Notes under the pieces: generated by a model
Database searches by the model: none
Seen by the model: only the letters and a program-made list of their open reading frames with translations
What the model was told of the DNA's origin: nothing
Position numbers and translations under genes: made by a program
Assembly (NCBI GenBank): GCA_965234685.1
Contig: OZ248539.1
Coordinates: forward strand, 124,001 to 188,000
Direction of reading: 5' to 3'
Length of the DNA stretch: 64,000 nucleotides
DNA from: Fimbriimonas planktonicus
Lineage (GTDB): Bacteria; Armatimonadota; Fimbriimonadia; Fimbriimonadales; Fimbriimonadaceae
Part shown: one piece after another, positions 9,181-15,917 of the stretch
Layout of the letters: each line of letters begins with the position of its first letter
Numbering within the stretch: the first letter of the stretch is position 1

Positions 9181-10211
9181 ACGAGCTGAACTTCTTGCGG
9201 GCCGGACTGGACTTCGCCGATGATGGCGGCAGACTCTCCGGCCTCGTTTAGCCGCTGGACAATTCCTGGTGCCGCGACTCGGTCGACCATTAAGGTCAGC
9301 CCGATTCCCATATTGAACGTTCGGTACATGTCAACCTCGGGAATGTTGCCGGTCTCTTGGATCAGGGTGAAGATCGGAGGCGGCGTCCAAGCGCGCTTCT
9401 CGATCATGACCCGCGTGTTTGCTGGCAGGACTCGCGGAATGTTGTCGTACAGTCCGCCGCCCGTAATGTGAGCCACCGCGTAAACGTGGTCGTCTTCGAG
9501 CAATGGCAACACGGCGTTAACGTATGCCCGGTGCGGCCGCAGCAGTGCCTCGCCGACGGTTGCTCCGAGGCCAGGAACCTCATCCCTAACGCTCAGTCCA
9601 CCGACTTCGAACAACGCGCGTCGCGCAAGGGAGAATCCGTTGGTGTGAAGTCCGCTGCTAGCGATACCAATGACTGCGTCTCCCGGCTGAACTTTGCCCC
9701 GGGGAAGCTTTCGCTCGAAGTCGACGACGCCAATGATCGAGCCAACAACGTCGACTTCTTCATCGTGATAGACCCCCGGCATTTCGGCGGTCTCTCCGCC
9801 AATCAGAGCAATGCCGAGTTCTTTGCACGCTTCCGCCATTCCAGACACGACTTGTTCGAAAACGTCGGAGTGGAGGTGCGAGCAGCCGTAATAGTCGAGA
9901 AAGAAGAGCGGCCGCGCGCCTTGGCAGAGGATGTCGTTTGCCGAGTGGTTGACAATATCGAAGCCGAGTCCGCGAAATTCGCCGACCATCGCGGCGACCT
10001 TGGTCTTCGTACCCACCCCATCGATGCTCGACACGAGCACGGGCTGGGACATCTCGCCAAAGTCAGCGCGGAAGAGTCCGCCGAAACCGCCAATCCCGCT
10101 GATCACCTGCGGTCCATACGTTTCGCGAATTTGTCCGCTTACGGTACGTAGAGCACGTTGGGCTTCGTCAATGTCGACTCCAGCGTCGCGGTACGTTAGG
10201 CCTTCAGACAT
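9177..10211 (-). CDS. purM: PurM, phosphoribosylformylglycinamidine cyclo-ligase
   Basis: AIR synthetase, the fifth step of de novo purine biosynthesis. It converts FGAM to aminoimidazole ribonucleotide with ATP. The 344-residue length matches the family. The N-terminal GIGGFGGLFRADFGEMSQPV segment, the SSIDGVGTKTKVA loop, NDILCQGARPLFFLDY and GGETAEMPGVY are characteristic active-site and ATP-binding motifs. The C-terminal HITGGGLYDNIPRVLP is also conserved. The gene stands alone rather than in a pur operon, directly upstream of and divergent from tRNA-Lys. Its stop overlaps that of the convergent FHA gene. Confidence 0.97.
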   Translation of the reverse strand: MSEGLTYRDAGVDIDEAQRALRTVSGQIRETYGPQVISGIGGFGGLFRADFGEMSQPVLVSSIDGVGTKTKVAAMVGEFRGLGFDIVNHSANDILCQGARPLFFLDYYGCSHLHSDVFEQVVSGMAEACKELGIALIGGETAEMPGVYHDEEVDVVGSIIGVVDFERKLPRGKVQPGDAVIGIASSGLHTNGFSLARRALFEVGGLSVRDEVPGLGATVGEALLRPHRAYVNAVLPLLEDDHVYAVAHITGGGLYDNIPRVLPANTRVMIEKRAWTPPPIFTLIQETGNIPEVDMYRTFNMGIGLTLMVDRVAAPGIVQRLNEAGESAAIIGEVQSGPQEVQLV

Positions 10212-10256
10212 GCCGTTGAGGGTACCAGACCCCCTCTGGTAAACTAGAAATCTTGT

Positions 10257-10331
10257 GGGCTTGTAGCTCAGCGGTAGAGCAGCGGCCTTTTAAGCCGTTG
10301 GTCGAGGGTTCGAATCCCTCCGGGCCCACCA
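10257..10331 (+). tRNA. tRNA-Lys (anticodon TTT)
   Basis: The acceptor stem GGGCTTG/CGGGCCC contains two G-U pairs. The D arm is GCTCAGCGGTAGAGC. The anticodon stem GCGGC/GCCGT carries the loop CTTTTAA, giving anticodon TTT. The T arm is GAGGG-TTCGAAT-CCCTC. A73 and an encoded CCA (10329-10331) complete the gene. It lies between purM and the Fic-containing accessory block. Confidence 0.97.
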
Positions 10332-10399
10332 CCACAAGACCGCTTGTCCAATCACTTATTCCGGACACATGGGTAACAAGTCTTGTTCGGGTCTGCCAC

Positions 10400-10499
10400 T
10401 CGGGAAGAGAATAATTTATACGATTTTTCGCTTTTTGGTCCGATTCTATATAAAATAGATACTCGCTATACGAAATTCTCGAATTTGGCGGGTTCCTAT
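10400..10499 (+). promoter_or_regulatory. AT-rich upstream region of the Fic gene
   Basis: This stretch is clearly richer in A+T than its surroundings (ATAATTTATACGATTTTTC, then TATATAAAATAG). It holds a good -10-like TATAAAAT at 10449-10456, about 45 bases before the Fic start codon. No convincing -35 hexamer was found at normal spacing. The base composition break right after the tRNA hints that the block was acquired. Confidence 0.4.
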
Positions 10500-12020
10500 A
10501 TGAAACAAGACTGGATCGGTTACAAGTGGCTTGCCCAAGAATTCGGCTGTGAGCCGGTGCAACCCTTCCCGGTCACTAGTCGGATCGGAAAACGGCATGC
10601 CACCTCCACAACCGACGGGAACACTACCAACTCGTATCTCGAATCGGCACGTCCGAAACCGACGCTTTCGGATCATCTGGCCTTTGCCCTTAAACGAGAG
10701 GGTGTCCACTTGGAGTTTCTTGCGCGTCTATTCCAGGTCGTTCCACAAACCCAGATCGAGGAATGGATAAACCGCGAGCCTACGGGGCAATACGCTCGAC
10801 GGACGGGCTTTCTGTATGAATGGCTCACCGGCCGCCATCTTGACTTCCCCGGCGTACCGGTTGGTAACTACGTGGATGCAATTGTAGAAACGGACTATGT
10901 CACCCGAACTGAGCCGATAAATGTTCCACGGTGGCGAGTCAGAAACAACTTGCCCGGATCGCGCGAATATTGCCCAACCGTTCGACGAACCGAACCATTA
11001 CGCAAGTTGGAAGACTTTGCTTTAGCGCCCAAGCTCCATGAACTCGAAAGTGAGTTTGGAACGGACATATTGCTTCGCAGCGCGGTTTGGCTCACGGTCC
11101 GTGAAAGTCGGGCTAGTTTTCAGATCGAACGAGAAGAGTCTGAAACGGATCGCATCAAGAGATTCGCTTCTGTTTTAGAACGCCGCTTAGGGGAGGGCAC
11201 AGATCCGTTGGACTCCGACTTTTTGTCAGCGATTCAAGGCGAGATCCTCGGGACGAAGGCTCTGCGCCTCGGACCTCGTCGGTCTCCTGTCTTCATCGGC
11301 GAGTTCCGGTTTGGAACGGAAGTCGTTCACTATGTCGGGCCGCATTGGGAGCAAGTTCCCCTCATGCTTGCCGGGTTGCGCGAGTTTGCCGAGTGCACGG
11401 TCGGTCGTAATGCCCTAATCCGCGCGGCAGTACTTTCGTTTGGGTTCGTGTTCACACATCCAATGACCGACGGCAACGGCCGGATCTCACGTTTTTTGGT
11501 GAACGATAGGCTCAGGCGCGACGAAGCCGCTCCCGCGCCGTACATCCTTCCCATCTCGGCAACCATCACTCGAACGGTGGCAAACCGGGCTGGCTATGAT
11601 CGAACCCTAGAGCGGTACTCGAAACCGCTGATGGAGCGGTTTTCGACGGATTGCACGTTTGGTGCCCTTATGGTTTGCGAGGACGGCGTCCGGACTAACT
11701 TTCAGTTTTCGGGCTATCTCGAAGCACAGCCTTTCTGGGCATATCCGGACTTAACAAGCCAGTGCGAGTATCTCGGTGAAGTCATTCAGGAAACCCTCGA
11801 GTCCGAGATGCGCCAAGAAGCACGTTGGCTCCGGGACTTGGGGTTAGCACGAGCACGCGTAAAGGAATTTTTGGAAGCGCCAGACCCTGAAGTTGATCGG
11901 ATCATCCGATCGGTCCAGGAGAATCGAGCGATTTCAGGCAAACTTCTGCGGGAATATCCTCAGTTTGAAGACTCGGACCTGGCCGCTTCGATCATCGCCG
12001 CCGTACTAGGTAACGACTGA
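10500..12020 (+). CDS. Fic-family protein (probable AMP transferase)
   Basis: A 506-residue protein with the Fic active-site motif HPMTDGNGR at 320-328 (canonical HPFx[D/E]GNGR), followed by ISRFLVNDRL. Fic enzymes transfer AMP or related groups from nucleotides to target hydroxyls. About 115 residues upstream, SRASFQIER (203-211) resembles the class II inhibitory helix ([S/T]xxxE[G/N]), but Arg replaces the final Gly/Asn. The N-terminal 100 residues suggest a helix-turn-helix-like segment (LKREGVHLEFLARLFQVV), and the C-terminus is helical. The ATG at 10500 is preferred over a TTG-initiated reading from 10383 that crosses promoter-like DNA. Its 3' end overlaps the convergent hepT gene by 15 bases. 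Its physiological target is unknown. Confidence 0.88.
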   Translation: MKQDWIGYKWLAQEFGCEPVQPFPVTSRIGKRHATSTTDGNTTNSYLESARPKPTLSDHLAFALKREGVHLEFLARLFQVVPQTQIEEWINREPTGQYARRTGFLYEWLTGRHLDFPGVPVGNYVDAIVETDYVTRTEPINVPRWRVRNNLPGSREYCPTVRRTEPLRKLEDFALAPKLHELESEFGTDILLRSAVWLTVRESRASFQIEREESETDRIKRFASVLERRLGEGTDPLDSDFLSAIQGEILGTKALRLGPRRSPVFIGEFRFGTEVVHYVGPHWEQVPLMLAGLREFAECTVGRNALIRAAVLSFGFVFTHPMTDGNGRISRFLVNDRLRRDEAAPAPYILPISATITRTVANRAGYDRTLERYSKPLMERFSTDCTFGALMVCEDGVRTNFQFSGYLEAQPFWAYPDLTSQCEYLGEVIQETLESEMRQEARWLRDLGLARARVKEFLEAPDPEVDRIIRSVQENRAISGKLLREYPQFEDSDLAASIIAAVLGND

Positions 12021-12416
12021 ATCTACAGCGTCGCTGGCCTGGTCGCTTAGCTTTTGCTTCAACTGCTCCAACGCCGGCAGGAATTGCGAGCGAATCTTCT
12101 CCACCAGTGCGATTGCCCATTCTGGGCGATAGGCGTGGGCGACCAGGTTGCGGGATTCGACCATCTCTGCCCACACTTCTGCATCGTGTACAGGAATAAT
12201 TCCGGCCTCTAGTCCTGCTTGGAGGGAAGGTCGCGGGCCACGTTGGGAGTAGCCCTTACCGGCGATGTCGTCTTGAACTGCGCGCCATCCGAGTTCGAAT
12301 GTGAAGGCGAAGCCTTGCAGAATTCCCGCAACATCCCTTGGTTCTCGGATCGGCGATTCTAGATACTCGTGCAGAGTTTTCAGTGCTTGAACGAACTTTT
12401 CTCTATTCGCGGACAT
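12006..12416 (-). CDS. hepT: HepT-type HEPN toxin (HI0074 family)
   Basis: A 136-residue, all-alpha HEPN ribonuclease of the MntA-HepT (type VII) toxin-antitoxin systems. The catalytic and modification motif RX4HXY is intact as RNLVAHAY (Arg89, His94, Tyr96). In characterised systems the Tyr is AMPylated by MntA to block RNA cleavage. Other family features are the FTFELGWRAVQDD helix and GPRPSLQAGLEAGII. The gene starts inside the end of the antitoxin gene (14-base overlap), implying coupled translation. It ends 15 bases inside the convergent Fic gene. The function is inferred from motif and pairing and is strongly supported. Confidence 0.92.
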   Translation of the reverse strand: MSANREKFVQALKTLHEYLESPIREPRDVAGILQGFAFTFELGWRAVQDDIAGKGYSQRGPRPSLQAGLEAGIIPVHDAEVWAEMVESRNLVAHAYRPEWAIALVEKIRSQFLPALEQLKQKLSDQASDAVDSVVT

Positions 12417-12705
12417 ACAGGGTCACTCCATCTCGATCAATTGATGCTTGCATCTCCGGCGGGACTTTCTCGTACTGCATAACGTCGAGGCCCCAAAGCG
12501 TCGGGGGTTCGGCGATCATGTCGGCCGCGAAGTGGGCCCAGGCTTTTGTGTCTTGAACATCGAAGAAAGCAAGGTCGAAATCGCTTGTTGGTCGGTTATC
12601 TTGGCGTGCCCGAGAGCCGAAGATGACGATTTTGGAAGGCTGAAAGTCGGCGACGGCACGATCAAGAATCCGCTGGATACTAGGAGGAATCTCAATGGTG
12701 CTCAT
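12403..12705 (-). CDS. mntA: MntA-type nucleotidyltransferase antitoxin
   Basis: A 100-residue minimal nucleotidyltransferase with the exact antitoxin motif GSX10DXD (GSRAR at 30-34, DFD at 42-44). In studied systems MntA adds AMP to the HepT tyrosine. The start ATG at 12705 follows AAAGGAG by ten bases; a GTG three bases earlier would have better spacing. The upstream ATG at 12735 would place that ribosome binding site inside the gene and is rejected. It is transcribed first and overlaps hepT by 14 bases. Confidence 0.92.
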   Translation of the reverse strand: MSTIEIPPSIQRILDRAVADFQPSKIVIFGSRARQDNRPTSDFDLAFFDVQDTKAWAHFAADMIAEPPTLWGLDVMQYEKVPPEMQASIDRDGVTLYVRE

Positions 12706-12765
12706 CACTTGATATCTCCTTTGCTCTTTCCGCAAGATTGCACGAATCGACTCTCTAGTCGAAGA

Positions 12766-13248
12766 TTAATCGTGTCCCGATTCCCAAACAAGCACTCCTG
12801 ACTCCTCAAGCTCATCCATGCGCGTGACAAGCAAAATGGCTAGGTCTTCGTTTGCCACATCTATGGCGTACAGCCCGTTGCCGAGGGGCTCGAACAAGCA
12901 TCCGCCAATGTTTCTAAGTTCGTCGAGAATCGGTTGATGGACCTGGTTCTCCGAAAAAAAGATCCGATAAACGTATCTTCCTGATGGCTTCACAACATTC
13001 TGGATATTTCCCGCAGGTGCATGAACGTGATCGCCAAGTGCATAGTTCCTCGCGAAGAACGGAATGCTACACAGTTCATAAGTATCCGCTTCGAGAAGTC
13101 GAGCCGCGACTTGCTCGCAAGCATCTTCGTCAACTTCATCATCTAGCACCACTAGATTCAGAAGGCGGTCGGCTTTCTCAGCCCATGCTGATCGTGGGTG
13201 CGGCCAAAACACGAGCTCGCGACCGTCCCTACCCAAATTCTGCTCCAT
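12766..13248 (-). CDS. DUF4265-like protein
   Basis: A 160-residue soluble protein. The pattern RLLNLVVLDDEVD...EQVAARLLEADTYELCSIPFFARNYALGDHV, followed by an ILDELRNIGG helix, matches what I know of DUF4265 proteins, a family of unknown function common in bacteria with large accessory genomes. No signal peptide or membrane segment is seen. It lies 60 bases upstream of mntA on the same strand and could be part of the same transcript. There is no evidence of a role in the toxin-antitoxin pair. Confidence 0.7.
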   Translation of the reverse strand: MEQNLGRDGRELVFWPHPRSAWAEKADRLLNLVVLDDEVDEDACEQVAARLLEADTYELCSIPFFARNYALGDHVHAPAGNIQNVVKPSGRYVYRIFFSENQVHQPILDELRNIGGCLFEPLGNGLYAIDVANEDLAILLVTRMDELEESGVLVWESGHD

Positions 13249-13387
13249 ACCGATGGGTACTTTACCTTTCGCGCCGAGTTCTAAAACGACCGCGGCTGCG
13301 ACTGAAGTTGGTCTAGCCAGGCACGATCGAGACTTCGCCGTTCATCGGGGAAATCTTGATCGTGCTAATGATGAAGTTTTGTTTTGA

Positions 13388-14221
13388 TTACGACTTGAGG
13401 AACTTGATCAGCGCCGCGTTGACTTCCTCGGCGTGGGTCCAGTTGACCGCGTGAGGTCCGTCTTTCACGACCACATACTCCCTCACGCTCGGATTCTGCG
13501 CGGTCTTTGCGCCCGAGATCGCGATCGGTACGATTCGGTCGGAATCACCGTGAATCACGAGAACCGGCAGGTCGAATCGATAGAGATCTTCCCGAAAGTC
13601 GGTGCCCCAAGTGTCGACCACGGCGTGGGTCGCGATGGGTGAGGCCGCGATCGCGACGTTCCAGTTCGCTTGAACGGCTTGATCAGTGATCTTAGTGCCA
13701 CCCAGGACATCGGTGTTGAAGAAGTTCGCGAAGAATCCGGTGAGGAAGGAGGGACGATCGGCGAGAATGCCTGCCTTGATTCCTTCGAAGACTTCCTGCG
13801 GAACTCCTTGCGGATTATCTTCGGCCTTCACCAAGAATGGGGTCACGGCGCCGATAAACACGGCTTTGCTCACCGAACCGATTCCGTACTGAGCCGTGTA
13901 CCGAGCAACTTCACCGCCGCCCATCGAGAAACCGATAAGGGCAAAGTCGGTCAGTTCTAGCTTCGTAACGAGGTGGTGCAGGTCGGCGGCGAATGTATCG
14001 TAGTCGTATCCGGTGGACGGCTGGCTGGACTTTCCAAAACCTCGTCGGTCGTAAGTGATCACCCGGAAACCAGCTTCCAAGAGTGCCGGAACCTGCTTCT
14101 CCCAAGATGCTCCGCTCAGCGGGAAACCGTGGATGAGAATCACCGGATAGCCAGATCCTAGGTCTTCGTAATACAGTTCAATCGGGGTCGAGTTCTCGGT
14201 TCCAACGGTGAAGGTTGCCAT
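13388..14221 (-). CDS. Alpha/beta hydrolase, non-heme chloroperoxidase/esterase type
   Basis: A 277-residue cytoplasmic alpha/beta hydrolase. The oxyanion-hole motif HGFPLSG is at 31-37 and the nucleophile elbow GFSMGG has Ser99. The late acid is probably in HGDSDRIVP and the catalytic His in DGPHAVNWTH near the C-terminus. The YDRRGFGKSSQP motif and overall length fit the cofactor-free haloperoxidase/arylesterase subfamily. The native substrate is unknown. The start at 14221 is set by GGGGAGA five bases upstream; the reading from 14269 is too long. A 12-bp inverted repeat (13377-13388 and 14265-14276) flanks the gene. Confidence 0.9.
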   Translation of the reverse strand: MATFTVGTENSTPIELYYEDLGSGYPVILIHGFPLSGASWEKQVPALLEAGFRVITYDRRGFGKSSQPSTGYDYDTFAADLHHLVTKLELTDFALIGFSMGGGEVARYTAQYGIGSVSKAVFIGAVTPFLVKAEDNPQGVPQEVFEGIKAGILADRPSFLTGFFANFFNTDVLGGTKITDQAVQANWNVAIAASPIATHAVVDTWGTDFREDLYRFDLPVLVIHGDSDRIVPIAISGAKTAQNPSVREYVVVKDGPHAVNWTHAEEVNAALIKFLKS

Positions 14222-14335
14222 GGTCTCCCCTGTTTTACGCCAATCGCAGGAAAAGTGGTGACCCATCAAAACAAAATGAGCGCCTTGGCGAGAAGAGCTT
14301 TCGTCCCTGCGCCAACGCGCTCAAGTTGACTGGCG

Positions 14336-15262
14336 TTACTTTACGCGGCCAAGGAACGAGAGAATCTTTTCGGCGATAAAGTCACCCTTCTCTTCCAGGG
14401 CAAAGTGCCCGGCTTCCAGCAGGTGCAACTCGACGTCCTTTAGGTCCTTCTGGAAAGCTTTTGCGCCGGCCACGGTGAAGAATGGATCGCCGGTTCCCCA
14501 AACCACCAACGCCTTGGGCTGCCACTTTCGGAAGTACTCGTGCCAAGAGTCGTAGAGCGCCACGTTGTTTTTGTAGTCAGCGACGAGGTCGAGCTGAGCC
14601 GCGGTGTTCTCGGGTTTGGCGTTGAACAGGGCGGAATCGAAGGTGTAACCATCGGGGCTCATCTTCGAGGCATCCGTGCCGGTGACGTACTGGTACTTGA
14701 TGCCTTCGGGGCTAAAGAGTCCTGCGACCGCCTTCTCGGTCTCGGCGTTTCGGTTGCTCCCAAATCCGACCAAGATCCCCTTTGCGGCTTCGCTGATGCC
14801 TTCAACGTAGGCGTTTGAGTTCTGGATGACGAGGCCCTGAACTCTTTCTGGATGCGCCGCGGCGATTCGGAGGCCGACCGGTCCGCCGTAATCCTGAACG
14901 TACAGGCTGTACTTCCGAAGGTTCTTCTGTTCAAGAAACTTGTTGGTGATGCTCGCCAATCGGTCGAAGTTGTAGGTGAAGGTCTTTGGAGATGGCGCAT
15001 CCGAATAGCCGAAGCCGATGTAATCCGGCGCGATCACGTGGTACTTGGTGGCCAGCTTTGGAATCAGGTCGCGGAACATGTGCGACGAACTTGGGAATCC
15101 GTGAAGGAGAACGATGGTTTTTGCCGACTTCGGACCGGCTTCTCGATAGAAGACCTTTAGACCATCCACCGTTTCGAACTTGTGGTCGACTTGAACGGCG
15201 CTTGCTTGTGCGGAGATCAGAGCGAGGGTGACGAGACTGGTTGCGAGAACGCTTGCTTTCAT
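14336..15262 (-). CDS. Exported alpha/beta hydrolase (epoxide hydrolase/haloalkane dehalogenase-like)
   Basis: A 308-residue protein with a cleavable signal peptide (MKASVLATSLVTLALISAQASA). The fold motifs are HGFPSSSHMFRDL and PDYIGFGYSD. The nucleophile elbow reads VQDYGGPVG: an Asp replaces Ser, as in epoxide hydrolases and haloalkane dehalogenases. The Trp that follows the Asp in dehalogenases is Tyr here, which favours an epoxide-hydrolase-like or other activity. The His lies in LEAGHFALEE. The divergent neighbour is a CGNR-type regulator 75 bases away that may control it. Confidence 0.88.
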   Translation of the reverse strand: MKASVLATSLVTLALISAQASAVQVDHKFETVDGLKVFYREAGPKSAKTIVLLHGFPSSSHMFRDLIPKLATKYHVIAPDYIGFGYSDAPSPKTFTYNFDRLASITNKFLEQKNLRKYSLYVQDYGGPVGLRIAAAHPERVQGLVIQNSNAYVEGISEAAKGILVGFGSNRNAETEKAVAGLFSPEGIKYQYVTGTDASKMSPDGYTFDSALFNAKPENTAAQLDLVADYKNNVALYDSWHEYFRKWQPKALVVWGTGDPFFTVAGAKAFQKDLKDVELHLLEAGHFALEEKGDFIAEKILSFLGRVK

Positions 15263-15337
15263 GATTCTAACCTGTAAACCTATGCTTGAGTGGTTACGAT
15301 GACTAAAGCGAACTCAAACCGTTAAAGTTCCATTAAT

Positions 15338-15913
15338 ATGGTTAGAATGACGAAAATCTTTGAATCTGAAGCTGATCCTTGGTCCGAGCTGTTTTGGATC
15401 GGCGGCGTGCTTTGGGTCGACTTTGCAAACTCACTCAGCCTGGAGCGCCTGAATCTTGGGAGCGTCCTCGAAAGTCGCGATTCGGTCCAGTCCTGGTTTG
15501 GGCGCGACTTTAATGCGGTGAACTTGGAGGAGCTTGTAGACCTAAGGTCGCTCATGGCCGAAGCGGTGAGCAAGTTTCACCTCGGCAGTCCCGAGCTGGC
15601 ATCTGCGATCGAACGTGTGAACGTCATTCTGCGGTCAAGCGCTGGCTATGACCAGATCCGCCAGACCGGTGATCACTTCGAGGTCGCGAGAGTTTATGAG
15701 AGTCCCCTTGCGGTCGTCGCCGGCTCGTTCGCAAACTTTCTGGCGGGCGGCGATTTCGGCCGGGTCCGAAAGTGTGCGGAGCCGACTTGCACCTTACACT
15801 TCTTCGACGAGTCGAAGGCAGGACGGCGAAAGTGGTGCTCGATGTCCCAGTGCGGAAATCGAGCTAAGGCCACTAACCACTACCGGAAAACCCGGAGCGC
15901 AGGTTCGAACTAA
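15338..15913 (+). CDS. CGNR zinc-finger regulator (ABATE domain)
   Basis: A 191-residue protein. The C-terminal treble-clef finger reads RKCAEPTCTLHFFDES...WCSMSQCGNRAKATNHYRK, with the CxxxxC...C...CGNR ligands that name the family. The N-terminal part, about 1-135, corresponds to the ABATE domain thought to bind small stress-related ligands. The family is assumed to regulate transcription. It is divergent from the exported hydrolase, which makes that gene the likely target. The start ATG lies close to the AT-rich upstream stretch TTCCATTAATATGG. Confidence 0.87.
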   Translation: MVRMTKIFESEADPWSELFWIGGVLWVDFANSLSLERLNLGSVLESRDSVQSWFGRDFNAVNLEELVDLRSLMAEAVSKFHLGSPELASAIERVNVILRSSAGYDQIRQTGDHFEVARVYESPLAVVAGSFANFLAGGDFGRVRKCAEPTCTLHFFDESKAGRRKWCSMSQCGNRAKATNHYRKTRSAGSN

Positions 15914-15917
15914 ATAA

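Noticed and set aside
9357..10151. Plus-strand frame opposite purM
   Set aside because: purM is fully supported on the minus strand; this frame has no family signal and no ribosome binding site.
10257..10331. tRNA-Lys as an integration site
   Set aside because: No integrase gene and no direct repeat of the tRNA 3' end were found downstream, so an attachment site is not supported.
13320..13387. Possible gene remnant after the alpha/beta hydrolase (NFIISTIKISPMNGEVSIVPG in the hydrolase frame after its stop)
   Set aside because: Looks protein-like but is only about 23 codons long, has no start and no recognisable family. The GCACGATC/GATCGTGC inverted repeat there has no T-tract.
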